NCBI GenBank assembly: GCA_027604505.1
Contig: JADIIX010000031.1
Span: forward strand, 1-64,000
Direction: 5' to 3'
Source: Gonapodya sp. JEL0774
Taxonomy: Eukaryota; Monoblepharomycota; Monoblepharidomycetes; Monoblepharidales; Gonapodyaceae
DNA: 64,000 bases
Shown here: piece by piece, positions 21,215 to 33,023 of the stretch
How the letters are laid out: the number at the start of each line of letters is the position of its first letter
Numbering within the stretch: the stretch's first letter is position 1
The notes under the pieces: model-generated
What the model saw: the letters and a program-made list of their open reading frames with translations, nothing else
Databases searched by the model: none
What the model was told of the DNA's origin: nothing
Translations under genes and position numbers: made by a program

Positions 21215-21354
21215 AAATTCAAATGGAATTACAATGGCTGAGCATATCGGAATTGAATCATGTAGGTTTAGTCCGAATCGGACCAGGTACTACTGACTCG
21301 GTCCAAAGGTGGCGGCATTGGCTTTCCCCCAGCATCCAACGCTAATGACGGCGT

Positions 21355-21512
21355 CTCTGCCGTGCCAACTCAGAATGCATTTACGTCTCCCCCAAAAGGC
21401 ATGGCTACTACAAAAGCTAACCTAACTCCGTAAATGTATGTACCGTGCACGAAACATATTGTGTGTGGAACTGAACACTCTCCACTTGGCAAATCAACAC
21501 GTCTCCCCGCCC
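21355..21512 (+). repeat. Left inverted terminal repeat of the DIRS element
   Basis: Reads CTCTGCCGTGCCAACTC at its start. The inverse copy lies at 28115-28272 with scattered mismatches, for example around ACGTCTCCCC and AAGCTAACCTAACT. Confidence 0.85.
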
Positions 21513-22177
21513 TGGGCCACTGGACGCTCATCCTGCACTCATGATGTGAGTGCTCTGACACTAATTCCACCTGTGGGCATGTGTCATGGGCGATTCCAGC
21601 CAGGGTACAGACAAGGCATGCCTCTCTACTACCACACCATATACGTCCCTGATTTGACCTGAGTCTTTGCCGAGGGCGCTCCACAGCGCCAGAAACCCAT
21701 CCTCTCTCATCTACAGTTGGAAGATGTTGACAGAACCAGGCGAAGTTCTCCCAAATCAAGGTGAGATGGAGGTCCCCTCCAACCGCCAATTGGGTGAGCA
21801 GGCAGGGACAAAAATCCGGTCAGGTCACAGGGAAGTTCAAGCCTGGCGTTGATGCCCCACAAGACAGACTGTGATGGCCGCTTCGGCGCCAGGTGCCTCT
21901 CTCTGCTCTGCTCTTAGGTCAGACAGATGAGGGTATCCCCTCTTTGCACTCCGTGAGGAGTAGCAATTGACATTTGATACAGACCGGCTGGCAGTTGCTC
22001 GATGACAATGCCAGAATGAGACTGCCTATAAGGCCCACTCTATCTACTTTGGTTGTACTCTACTACGTTGACCTCTGGTCTGGTCTGCCCCATCGATGGC
22101 CCAGCAAAGACTTCGAATGTTGATGACATTACAGGGGAAATTGAACGCTTGCGGCGCAAAGCGCAGCTTGAGAACAC

Positions 22178-23904
22178 TTGAGCAGACCTTGGGGAAGCTC
22201 AGAACTGCGGTCGTTGCGCGCCCAGTCCATGTCCGATCCAGACATGCCGTACAATGAAAGTCTCCAGTCATACCATCAGAAACGTGGTCTAGCTTGTTCA
22301 ACCTCTGCTCAGCTGGGCTCTCAGACATCTGTCTTGAGCACTGATGGCTTAGATGCTCCAAGCCCTAGCACTGGCATCTGTGGACACAAAAACAGCACCG
22401 CTGGTACCTACAACCCAGCGTCAAGACCCACTCCGGAGATACATCACTCAGAGCTTCTACACAGCAAACCCTTCGCAATCGACAACTTGTCTGACGGGGA
22501 CTACTGGACCCCATCTGAAAACGCCTCTTTGAACTCTGAAGATGAGGAGGGGGATCTGAAACGAAAGCGGGGTTCCGCTTCCTCCGACGAGGATGAGCGA
22601 CCCACACGCAAAAAGAAGGCTGAACTGGCATTTGACCGGTTGGTGTTCAGACACGACGGACGATGGGTGGTGGCTATGTGTCCACTCACCCTTCCTCTCA
22701 TCACATGGTCTGCTATCTCCCTTCACAGATTCAAAACTGAAGCACCTCTTGCTGAGGTCAACACATCCGTCCAAACACACCTAATCGACAGAGACAAGGA
22801 AGACAAGGCGGGTCTGAAGCACCTACAGTCAGCATACACCGTGACCCACCAGCACACTCTCTCACGGAAATGCTTCCAGAAGTATGCGTTTGACAGAACC
22901 CTCGGACTCAGGGTGGACTGTTTGCTGACATGCAGAAGGGCAGCTCCGCCTCCTCATCTCAGGGTCGCTCCACTGATTACATTACACAGCTGAAGCGTCA
23001 GCATGAAGACGTCGAGAAGACTCACTCAATGACACTCACCAGTCTGAAGGCACATCTCCTTGTTACCTCACACGTTCAAGACACATATGAGGCTATAGAA
23101 GATGACCTCACACAGCAAGTCCAAGACGCAATAAGCAGTGTCCATGCCATGGACGTGTTTGAGAAGCCGGACCCGATGGAGACTGAAACAGCGGAGGTGA
23201 CAGAGGGTGACACAGGTTTGGACACCCCAGTTCACCCACTCCTGACCATGGTTCACCATCTGGCATATGCCCTACACACATACAAAACAGCCACTCAGGA
23301 ACATCATGAAAAGTTACTTGAAGAAGCTGACATCTCGGTCCTTGCCACACAGCACATGCTGGTGATGAACTCAGACATCACTGTGCAACGAGTGCGGACA
23401 GTCCTCGCACTCGGCACACCTTGCAGAGACCTCAAAGCCCACACCCCTGGGAGGGGCTCCAACCCCATTTGGGCAGGGCGTCGGCCCAAGCTGGCCGATG
23501 GCACCTACCATTACGATGCCCAGCAGGACCTTGTCACAGCTAAGGACGTCCCATCTCTTGTGTTGGCAGGACATGAACTATAGGACGTGCTCACCAGGAT
23601 GCGCAAGTGACGGTCCAAACCCTTTTTCGACAGCGCCACTGGAACTCATGGGCGTGGGAAAAGTACACGGAGCAGGTACAGCAGTTATAACCGCTTCAAA
23701 TCCTATTGCGGCAGAAGCAACAGATCATGTTATGGCAGTTATGGTGGATATGGGTTCCGCAGCAGTTACAAGAAGTACTCACAGGATGACTACAAGGGCA
23801 GGGACTCGCGTGACCGTCGTGACTCCTCTCCCCCAAGATCAGCAGGCAACTCCTCCTCCAGGAGTTTTCGCGGACGCGGCTCCAGTCGGAGCCGCGGGAA
23901 GTAA
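22178..23904 (+). pseudogene. DIRS gag-like region
   Basis: The first open frame (22178-22993) has an acidic stretch with a basic cluster (KRKRGSASSDEDE, then RKKKAELAFDRL). A second frame follows (22930-23583), helical and acidic (HEDVEKTHSM...). After another frame change the text at about 23660-23904 is rich in Ser, Tyr, Gly and Arg and ends GRGSSRSRGK, a nucleic-acid-binding tail common in DIRS gag proteins. The pieces overlap in different frames, so the coding sequence is interrupted at least twice. No zinc knuckle is visible. The function is assigned from position and composition only. Confidence 0.6.
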
Positions 23905-24091
23905 TGCACCACATCTCCCCGCCAATAGAAGTCTGTCAACCTCGCATGTTCATCTCATCAGGGGAGTACAGGGGTCACTTGGCAGCAGGGGCGCTACACA
24001 TGATAGACAGCCACCGTCAGACACCGGAGGATCCAGACAGTCCAGAGCCTCCCATGGACAATTCTGACCTCCCATTCAAGTATCTGGAGGG

Positions 24092-26412
24092 ATGGACGGA
24101 GCTGGAAGCTCGACCCAAAGTCCCATCCTTGGATCCACCACCCGAGACAGACACTCCATCGCAACACCCATCACCGGATACAATTTCACCTACATCCAAC
24201 CCCATCGAGCAGATTGCTCTGGAAGGCATACCTGGTACCAGGAGTGGCAGTCCCGGTCATTCCCAACAGCTGCTCACTGGGATCAGTTCTTGCACGGGGT
24301 CTGGAATGCGTACTCAAACCCCGATCTCGATCAGCGAGCACCTCTGCTCGAATCTCTTCTTCCACACCCAGCACCACACATTCCAGTTGAAGGACGCCTC
24401 CGGGACTTCCTTCCTTGCTGGCAACTGGTGACCAAGGACCGGTGGGTGTTGACCACCATCGGCGAAGGGATCATCATCCCGTTACAGTCCTCCCAGCCTC
24501 GGCCCCAGAAGAGGTCCAAAGAATACAAACTGGACTCCTCCCTTGCCGCAATTCCCGCTTCAAACATGGAGGAATGGATACAGAAGAAGATCGAAGTGGA
24601 GATACCCGGGGACGATGGTCTTCCCAAACCCGGGACTCATTATACCCCGATGTTCATAGTCGAACAGGGCGCAAAGAAGCGTCCAATAGCGGACTTCACA
24701 GAGTTCAATGTGAGTCTGGCAGATCAGAAGTTTCGGATGGACACTGCACAAACGCTGAGCGAAACCCTCTGGTCAAACTTGTACACACACGACCAAGACA
24801 GACATCTCGGACGCCTTTCACCATCTTCCGCATCAGCCCAAAAATTACCCATACCTCCGCATTTGCGCCTGTGGTCGGGTCTTTCACTTACTAGCAGCGG
24901 TGTTTGGCATGAAGTGGTTAGCTTGAGCCTGCCCAACTATGTCATTTAGCTTTGGACAAAAAGGTGCTGACTTGCTCAAGGCATGGTTTATAGTAGCATT
25001 CCTCACAATCTTTACAAGACCACACGAGTTCCTGTGGGCATCATTCAAGTCAATGGAGTAGTGATGATCCTGTACGTGGACGACAGCACAAACCAGTCGC
25101 CCGGAATGAACGAGGGGCTAATGCAGACAGCGTTCTTGATACAAGTCTTCCAGTGGTTAGGGTACCGGTTCAAACACCAGAAGATGATCATACTCCCAGT
25201 AACAAGGATCCACTTCTTAGGCTTCGAGTGGGACTATCAGAAACAAGAGATTCGGATTCCACACCAGAAATTAAAGAAATTACGACAGACGTTACAAAGG
25301 CTGGCAAGTTTGTCACAACTATCAACCCGCTCCCTGGCACAGATCGCAGGGACAATGGTATCGATGAAAGAAGGCCTTCAGCAAGCTATGTTGCTGGCTC
25401 GGCCCATTCTGCGACTAATCCGAAATGCTCTCCATCAACAACAAGATTGGGAGGACCCAGTGAACATCTGGAACGAGACCTGACAGATGGCTCGGGACAT
25501 TCTCCCACAACTTGAGGCTCACAACGGGATATCTTACCTGACTCCCAAAGTAGACGCTATCATGATGACAGACGTGTTGCAGTTCGGATGGGGAGCACAT
25601 CCGACCCGGATCTCTGAATCCGGAACGAAAGAAGTCACACAATACGAAGGTGGAGCTTGGAGAGCGCAACTCTTGCACCAGTACCTAGGCAGATCACACT
25701 CAAACAATGAAATACTGTCTTGGCTCGCACAAGTAGACGATCTCACCAACCACACACGTATACAGAACCTGGAGTGCATCACAGTGTTAAGAGGGCTGAA
25801 ACAGTTCAACACACGGGCAATGCTCCACGTCACAAGACACTACTGATACTCTCGGACAACATAGCCACGGTGTACTACATTGCTTGTCAAGGAGGAATGA
25901 AGACAGAGACTCTGTCTCTGATCGCAGAAGGAATAGTGAAATATGCGAAAGTGCATCACATCCACCTATACACAGAACATATCCCGGGAGCAATCAACAA
26001 GGCGGACTTCAAGAGTCATCGCCAATGGGACACACACAATTGGATGCTCAGCAAGAAGATCTTAGTGATGCTGGAGACCCAATGGGACCCGCGCGAGATC
26101 GACGCGTTTGCGACACGCTCCAACACACAGCTACCCCAGTTCTGGGCATGGAATCAAGGCAAACCACTGGCGGAAGCATTCGACGGTATGGCACAGATCT
26201 GGACAGGGACAAACCTGTTCATCAACCCACCGTGGGTGTTGATTCCAATGATCTTAACGAAAATTCTCCGCAAATGCGCAGTAGTCACTCTCATAGTACC
26301 AAAGTGGCCAACACAAGCATGGTTTCCACTCATGCTAGATCTCCTATGTGACGTTCCACTTTTGTTGGCGCTGTTAGAACCAAAGGTCACACACCACAGC
26401 ACCTCACCGTGA
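24092..26412 (+). pseudogene. DIRS pol: reverse transcriptase, RNase H and methyltransferase-like region
   Basis: RT fingers text (QGAKKRPIADFTEFN, about 24660) is followed by a frame change to KTDISDAFHHLPHQPKNY (about 24795) and then the palm box VVMILYVDDSTNQS (about 25055), with WLGYRFKHQK downstream. RNase H follows from about 25550: IMMTDVLQFGWGAH, then after a frameshift near 25830 TLLILSDNIATVYYIA. The C-terminal part (WDPREIDAFATRSNTQLP, then TNLFINPPWVLIP, to 26412) is the methyltransferase-like module characteristic of DIRS pol, with an NPPW motif. At least two frameshifts break the polyprotein. Confidence 0.85.
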
Positions 26413-26575
26413 CTGTTGTGGTATTGACACCTTGCACATGACCACAGCCTACACATGTATATAAGGCACAACTAGCACCACATAATAAGATCACACTTCA
26501 AATCATCTCACACTCCAGGCCTATCACTAGGCTACCATCCCGTCAATCGTCATAGAGGGCTGAGACCGATACGTA

Positions 26576-27505
26576 GTGACAGCCCCACTACAGGACGACA
26601 TGGTTAATCGCAGTGAGATTATCAGGGATAACCTCACGAAATACGGAGTTGACGCAGAGGATGCAGCAGTATTTGTACGAGCTGGAAAACCAAAGACACT
26701 CCGACAGAAGGATGGACAGTTCACCAAGATCATGGATTGGTGCACACAGAGGGGTATCAATCCCCTTGTTGAGCCTATCAGAGCTATCTCAAAGTACTGC
26801 AGAGTACGAGTAGAACGAGGTGAAATCACTGGCGTGACAGCCAGTAAGTACATTCACACGTTCACAGAAGCCATCACACGTGTAGTCAATGGCTACCCGC
26901 TAGATGGCCACCCTGCGATTCTGATCTTACAGGACCGCGTTCGGGCAATGGTTCCAGCACAAGCACGTCCCATAACCGTAGATCTACCTGCGGCACTTCC
27001 GATACGAGAGATCCTGAAGACCATTAAAGACCCTTCAACTCTGGATTTGGCGACGCTACAGCTGACAACCATCTTAGGCTGCATCACAATCTGGTACCGT
27101 CGCCCCCAGGACATATCAGTAATCTCCGCAGCAAAAACACAAGTCACCGAAGATACGGTGATTCTTCACTTTGCTTCATTGAAAAGTCACGGCACCAATG
27201 CAGCGCGCTCTTACAAGCGCTTCTCTAAATCGGGCGTAGACATCGGAGCTCTCATTCTAGAGGTTCAGAAGCGCAAAACAGAGTCCCCGGGTCGAGATCT
27301 TCCATATTTACTCCGCAGACAAGGTTGTGCTGTCATTAACATCACAGCGAGTACTGTGTCCATGTTGGTTCATTTGGCAATGAAATCAATCGGTTACCCA
27401 GAAACAGTGGCTAAGAGTTACCTTCTGTTGAAGAGTTCATTCACAATAGCCGCAATGGAGCTGGACCGCACGCAATCAGATTGGCGGCCACTCATTCAGA
27501 ATTGA
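26576..27505 (+). CDS. DIRS tyrosine recombinase (possibly degenerate)
   Basis: An open frame of about 310 codons placed after pol, where DIRS elements carry their tyrosine recombinase. The N-terminal part is SAM-like and helical (LRQKDGQFTKIMDWC, then VTASKYIHTFTEA). The catalytic part shows ITIWYRRPQDISVIS with the expected first Arg, and LHFASLKSHGTNAA as the beta-hairpin Lys/His-type segment. I do not see a clear H-x-x-R box or catalytic Tyr at the end (SYLLLKSSFTIAAMELD), so the C-terminus may be altered. The first ATG in the frame is at about 26600. It would integrate the circular DNA made by RT. Confidence 0.7.
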   Translation: MTAPLQDDMVNRSEIIRDNLTKYGVDAEDAAVFVRAGKPKTLRQKDGQFTKIMDWCTQRGINPLVEPIRAISKYCRVRVERGEITGVTASKYIHTFTEAITRVVNGYPLDGHPAILILQDRVRAMVPAQARPITVDLPAALPIREILKTIKDPSTLDLATLQLTTILGCITIWYRRPQDISVISAAKTQVTEDTVILHFASLKSHGTNAARSYKRFSKSGVDIGALILEVQKRKTESPGRDLPYLLRRQGCAVINITASTVSMLVHLAMKSIGYPETVAKSYLLLKSSFTIAAMELDRTQSDWRPLIQN

Positions 27506-27629
27506 TGGGCTTCTGATGTTGTACCGAGGAAACACTATTACCTCCCAGGTGCAAACTTCATTATGTCAGAAGACCCATCTCCGACAGCTCGATCAAAGAA
27601 AGGTGAGCAGTTCATTTGAGCTTTGGGAG

Positions 27630-27727
27630 ATGGCAGAGACGCCGTCGTTAGCGTTGGATCCTGTTAGTTGCTGAGCTTGCGACAGATGCTAGCAGGAGCC
27701 TAGCGGTAGACAGTCTCTGCCGTGCCA
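27630..27727 (+). repeat. Internal complementary region of the DIRS element
   Basis: GAGACGCCGTCGTTAGCG (left half) is the inverse of 21334-21364. CTGTTAGTTGCTGAGCTTGC and what follows (right half, to 27727) is the inverse of 28260-28324. The halves meet at GGAT/CCTG near 27660, the expected circle junction. Confidence 0.85.
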
Positions 27728-28114
27728 ATCCCACCCATCAATCCACCCTGGCACGGTAGACTGCTGTTTTCTTTGATCTGAGATGGTATACTCCAACTGA
27801 TTTCATTTGTTTTCTTCTCGATGTCGAACAGAAACCAAGCATGCGACTCTCCGAGGACTTGCGGAATCGGCACAGACACATGCAGATAGAGCGGAGGTTG
27901 AGACAGGATACAAGACGCAGAGTTCGTTAGATCCAGCAGAAGACGATGAGGAGAGCGATGGTTGAGAACATGAGGTGTGCTGTGGTCCACTGTGGTCCGT
28001 TTCAAACCCACAATCGAAGCAGCCCAGCCATAGTTCATTCAAGAGCGTTAGCTTTCTGCACCGAGTAGCGGAACAAGTTTGTCATTTGGCAGGCATGTAT
28101 CTCCAGTTGTTTGA

Positions 28115-28272
28115 GCGGGGAGACGTGGCGATTTGCCGAGTGGAGAGTGTTCAGTTCCACACACAATATGTTTCGTGCACGGTACATACATTCACGTAGT
28201 TAGGTTAGCTTTTGTAGTAGCCACGCCTTTTAGGGGAGACGTAAATGCATTCCGAGTTGGCACGGCAGAGAC
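28115..28272 (-). repeat. Right inverted terminal repeat of the DIRS element
   Basis: Inverse of 21355-21512. A further 50 bp outside it (28273-28324) pair with the second half of the internal complementary region. Confidence 0.85.
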
Positions 28273-28324
28273 TGTCTACCGCTAGGCTCCTGCTTGCATC
28301 TGTCGCAAGCTCAGCTACTAACAG

Positions 28325-30019
28325 ATTCACCGCCCATCGTTGCCGATTTCCATGCGGCAATCATCCATCAACTATACATCAAACAAACTTCCGGAATATG
28401 AACCTGAACCTCTAGTCATTTTCTCACACCAATGAGGTCGGATGGTACATTGGATGGTACGATTCTCTTCTCCCCTCTCCGCCCGCAAGGGATACTTACC
28501 CCTGGCGGGCACAAGATCGGCTGGCATAGATTGCAGTGAAAGTCACTGTGGCACGATAAACAAGGGTTGCGTGGTATGAGGGGAGAGGACTTGTGGACAG
28601 GGCAATACTCAACGCAGCCTGCGAGAAGCAGGTTGGATTTGCTGTTGTCACCGTATGTGAGTTGGCGCAGTCGCTCAATTTTTGCGCATGCCGATGCCAC
28701 ACCGCTGACACCGGTGGCCATGATATGAAAATGTACAAGATTATCAATGTTGACCTCGACAATCACCTGCGCGAAACCAGAAGACTCGCTTTATGGTGTC
28801 CACACACGGTTATCGCCAAACTCTTTTGGGTCTTGATCCCTTCTTTGTAATCACCTACTGCATTTTGTCTGCCTACTTCTCTTCGTGATACCTTGGTTCC
28901 CCCTTCCTTCAACACAACCGGCATTGAGGAGATGGACCACAATTTAAGACCCTCCCTTGCCTCATCTGTCGGGACTCTTGGTCCTCCTGGAGCTCAAGGG
29001 AATGGAGGAGACTGGATTTCGGTGTGAATTGCGAGACTGAGAACTTGGCATCTGCATGGTCTCATCGTTGCGCTGCGGATTGTCGTCAGAGTGCGCTGCA
29101 GAGAACGCCATCCCTTTCCACTATCTTTTTCTCCATCAGCCTCGCGACACTGATCCGACAATGGTCGAAGTGGAGCTCTAACGGCGTTCAGGTGCTGCAC
29201 TGTCTAATGTGCGTCATCTTGCTCGAATATCTCATTCTGGCGTTAAAGGCAGCAGGACAGCAGATTCCGGTGGTATGTCCTACTACGCAGTTCAACAATT
29301 ACTTTCCATTTCTCTCTCATAAATTTCAACTCGTCGAGGCCTCCCACTTTAAATGCTCGCTCTTCCGAATAATTACCTCTGCCCCTCGCACCCCCGTATA
29401 TTGGTGCACGCTATGCATTGCACCCCGCACGAGGGCAGGATTGAGGCCGGAGACGGGACATACGAAACAAATGACTACGGAACTCGTGAGTGTGTAATGC
29501 TAGATTTTACCGAGGGTCCCAAATGCCGACCAAGATGCGAAGACACAAGGGAGGTTTAGAGCGAGGGCCAGAGGCAGCGCGGGAGTCGGTCGGTCGATTT
29601 CCACAAGGAGAACGAGCAGCCTGAGGTGGATTCGACGCCGCGAAGAGACGTTCGAGTATTTGGTGGAATGGACGGCTTCCGCCTAGAGGGATCATCCACG
29701 CTTCTGCTTCATGTTGTCAGACAGAAGGGCGTGTCTGCCCTAACGGCCTTTTGAAGCACCATCCATTCTCATGCTGAATACATTATAAACAACAACGGAA
29801 GAGAACATCGAGACGGAGTCCGGAGAAAAGTAATTAACATTGCGCAGCCAATTCCGATTCCGAACAATAATTCTATATATCGTGGTGTTTGAGTCCAGCA
29901 TTAGAGATTTGCGTTGCGTCGTTGGGAGGGTATTGGTTTCCCCGCCCTCCTAAGGATGTTCGGTACTTTATTCTCGAAGATAAAGCACCGATGGATCTTT
30001 GCACATCACACAGTATCCG
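28325..30019. other. Unassigned region between the DIRS element and the first host gene
   Basis: I see no gene I can support. A minus-strand open stretch at 28766-28416 is rich in Cys (CVEYCP, then NPCLSCHSDFHCNLCQ), but it has no recognised domain and no clear partner exons. A plus-strand stretch at 29024-29497 has one hydrophobic segment (LHCLMCVILLEYLILALKA). A short plus-strand text near 29650 (EETFEYLVEWTA) resembles a chromodomain strand but ends at a stop. Confidence 0.4.
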
Positions 30020-31068
30020 ATGAATTCTGCCAACAAACTCGAATCGACGTCCACTTACGTCAACGCCGGTCTCACCCTTCACTACCTGATCTTGGGTCCC
30101 GAATCTGGTCATATCGTTGTTTTTTTGCACGGACTGGGCAGCAATCGCCTGTCATGGCTTGAGTGTGCTGAGGAATTGGCCGCCAAAGGGTATCGATGCT
30201 ACCTGCTTGATGCTCGGGGACATGGAAGGTCAGACAGGGTCGCCACAGCTCCAGACGATGGTTACCGAATGGAACAGTATACGTAAGTGCCAATTATGGA
30301 AAGAGGGTATATGTTTCAAACTGTACGGACTTCACTTTCATCTTATTCAGCTCGGATCCGGTGTCCTTTTTGGACCAGATTGTGAAACCGACTGGTCGGA
30401 AATGTGTCATGGTTGGACACTCGCTGGGTGCGGCCATGACGTATGGCTGTACTGCTGTGAGACAGGAACTTGTTGCTGGAATGCTTTTGGAAGGTGCCGT
30501 TAATCGTGACGCAATAGCGGCTGGTCAGAACCGAATCAATGAAACTGATTTCTCTATCTGCAACCTCACTCCAGATCCGCCAATGTACATGAGTCCTGCC
30601 CGCTTCGATTCCGGCCCATACCGACCGGTTTTTCTCTCTCACCTCTCCGATTGCCAGAACTGGCGTTCCCTCGGCACACCCATATCCGAAATAACGCAGA
30701 CTGTCGCGTCCCGTCCTATCGCTCCTGGCTCCGCGACCACGTTTGCCGACTTGGTCACCGAATCCGCCCTCACAGCGTCAGTCCAGGGTCGTGTTGAAGT
30801 CGACGTAGCCGCATGGCAAGCTGCACTCCAGGGGCGTACAACCTCTGGTGCCGAGAAACCCCCGTGTTCCGTTCCGGGCATTCTCCTCCGCGCGGACAAG
30901 AACCTGGGACCTGCATTCCAGGAGGAAGATGTCGAGCGGTTCAAAAAGATTGCACCTAATGTGGAGATTGTGGAGGTGAAGGGAGCTGGGCACTTGATTC
31001 ATGCTAGTAGAACGAGTAGAAAAGTGCTGATGAGCAGTTTGGAAAAAGTGCTGAGCATCGCGTTTTAA
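30020..31068 (+). CDS. Alpha/beta hydrolase
   Basis: Two exons, 30020-30282 and 30351-31068, with a 68-bp GTAAGT...TTCAG intron; about 326 residues. The fold signatures are complete: the oxyanion segment VVFLHGLGSNRLSW, LLDARGHGRSD after strand 4, the nucleophile elbow VGHSLGAAMTYG (Ser), an acid candidate in LLRADKNLG, and the catalytic His in VKGAGHLIHASR. The length and the GxSxG and GHG-type boxes fit the common esterase/epoxide hydrolase branch. The substrate cannot be read from sequence. I see no signal peptide or membrane segment, so it is probably cytosolic. The start is the first ATG in frame, upstream of the conserved strand. Confidence 0.9.
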
Positions 31069-31327
31069 ACAGTCTTTATATTATTCACGACACGACGCCG
31101 TGAACGTGTGATTATCTTAGTACTCTGCCAGTGTTCACTCTTGCGATCGGAAGGCACGACTAACCCGAGTACGTGTACACACCTCGCACCGCTCGTGAGT
31201 GTCTATTCACACTGAACGCTCGAATTTTGCATTCATGTTCCTACACATTGAACAATATACCTAATGTGCGATATCCGAACCTTTGTCATATTTCACATCC
31301 ACTACTCTTCTTTCATTGGTATACTGC

Positions 31328-33023
31328 TCATTCCTCTCTTTGAAAGTGCAGGGCACGAGCTCCCTGATTCACCCCCTTCTCATTCCTACTTGCCCACCCC
31401 TTCACCCAAACTGGTGGCACACACCCTCCTTCCACATCAGAGCAAGTGCACATACCGCCATATTCCGAGGGGAGGTTCTCTGGCGGAACGATTTCGAGGA
31501 GCGCCGCGACGGCTTCGGGGGGTATGGTGGAGGTGGGTGTGGTTGGCGGAGAAAATTGAGAGGGCGAAGCTGGAGAAGAAGACGGAGAGGTGGAATTGGT
31601 GGAGGGGAAGACCCGCAAGCGACGTTTCGTCTCGTCCGTGAGGAGGTTCTGTACGAGAGAGAATATGCGGGCGAAAAAGGGTGGTGCGTTCAGGACAAAG
31701 ATGCGCCACTGTGATCAAATTATGGGGTTGCGGTGTGGACAAAGAAAATGATAAAAGAGAGCAAGAAGTGTTGGGGTAAGTAGTGATCGGATGGATTGAA
31801 GCGATGTGCACGGGGTTCGGCGCAGCATGCTCACGGTCGTATCTGGGTAGTAGTCATGCTGCTGCTGGGCGAAGTTGTGGAAGAAGTGTAAGGCTTTGGG
31901 AGTGATTTCTGGGATAATCGGTATGGCGTTGATCTCCTTTCGCAACAGTAAACCGACCAATAAATATGTCAACGGTCACCAAACTCACGTGAAAAGCTGA
32001 TCCCTGCACAATCTGTCGTGAGATGAAAACAATGGATCGGAATTGCGCCCAGTCGTGTCTGATCGCACCAAACAGCGCGAACTCACCATACACGACTGTC
32101 ACCCTTCCCATTCCCACAACATCCACTCCTTTCTTGTTTGCATCCCTAACCCTCCTCCTCCTCGCTTCAGGCAACAAAACCCTCCGACAAGATTCTTCAA
32201 CTCCTCGAAACCACTCAACCACGCGATCAACAGATCCGGCCGAAGAAAGGAGGTGAGACACCTCGGTACGACCGATACGGTAGATGAGGAGTGGGTTGTG
32301 AAGGCGATCGGTCTGACCGTGCGTGGAAATGGTGGGGAGACCGATTCAGTGATGGAAAATTGTGATCAAGGAGATGCCCTGGTCAACGTGGCTGATCCGC
32401 GCATCGCTTGCTCCAGACTTACCTTGTGATAGCATCCACCGCCCCAATATTTTGTCCACTCCCAATCCTGTGGCCACTGTTCTCTCGTCGGATCAACATT
32501 CACGTTCCCCTTGCCGTCGCCCCATCCAAGTTCGTCCACGGTATGAAATCCACGTACAGGCATCGTTGGAGCGCAGTTTACTAATGGTATTCGGAGATTT
32601 TGTGGTCGGGCGTGAGATGCGTGCCAAGCGACGTATTTCGAGAACATTTCAGCGGCAGAGGAAGGTGAGAGTCGTCGAAACAGGATGAATCGTGAGAGGT
32701 TCTGAAAATAAAATTAGTGAAATGTGTATCAAGCCAGTTTGGAATGCAGTGCAAACGGACAGAGTGTTCAACCAATTCAACTTGCCGTTTTTACTTACAT
32801 CGTCGGTTAATTCCTCATCCGCACACTCGGGTTTGTGAGTACTGTTTGAGATGTTATACTTGGATGCTAAGATGTGCTTAGTGGATGCGACCATTGCAGG
32901 CGTAACAGGAGATGTTTCGACGTTGGAAGAGTACTCGATTGAATCCGAACAGCCTGCGAAACCACTGTCATGATCAGAAGACGCAGATAACCTTAACCCG
33001 TGATTTCCCCAGGTTGAAAGCAT
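31328..33023 (-). CDS. CRAL-TRIO (Sec14-like) lipid-transfer protein
   Basis: A multi-exon minus-strand gene. The first exon in hand (33023 to about 32798) ends in ADEELTDD at a GTAAGT donor. The next (about 32700-32425) gives the CRAL-TRIO N-terminal helices: NLSRFILFRRLSPSSAAEMFSKYVAWHA. Then come IYRIGRTEVSHLL (about 32270), ITPKALHFFHNFAQ and DYYPD (about 31890-31850), VLNAPPFFARIFSLVQNLLT (about 31690) and the closing AALLEIVPPENLPSEYGG. These are the landmarks of Sec14 proteins, which bind a phospholipid or other hydrophobic ligand in a closed pocket and exchange it between membranes. Upstream exons above 33023 are possible, so the start is uncertain. Exon limits in the middle are not resolved. 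Confidence 0.8.

Larger units (their letters stand above)
21334..28324 (+). mobile_element. DIRS-type tyrosine-recombinase retrotransposon, full length but decayed
   Basis: About 7.0 kb. The outer ends carry inverted terminal repeats of about 155 bp (21355-21512 and 28115-28272). An internal complementary region at 27630-27727 pairs with both outer ends: its first half is the inverse of the left end, its second half the inverse of the right end. That split arrangement is the hallmark of DIRS elements, which replicate through a circle joined at that point. Inside, in order, are a gag-like region, RT, RNase H, a methyltransferase-like region and a tyrosine recombinase. Frameshifts in gag and pol suggest the copy is inactive. 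No target duplication is evident, as expected for recombinase-mediated insertion. Confidence 0.88.

Noticed and set aside
29640-29690. Chromodomain fragment (EETFEYLVEWTA)
   Set aside because: Only about 12 residues fit, a stop follows, and no flanking integrase or splice partner was found.
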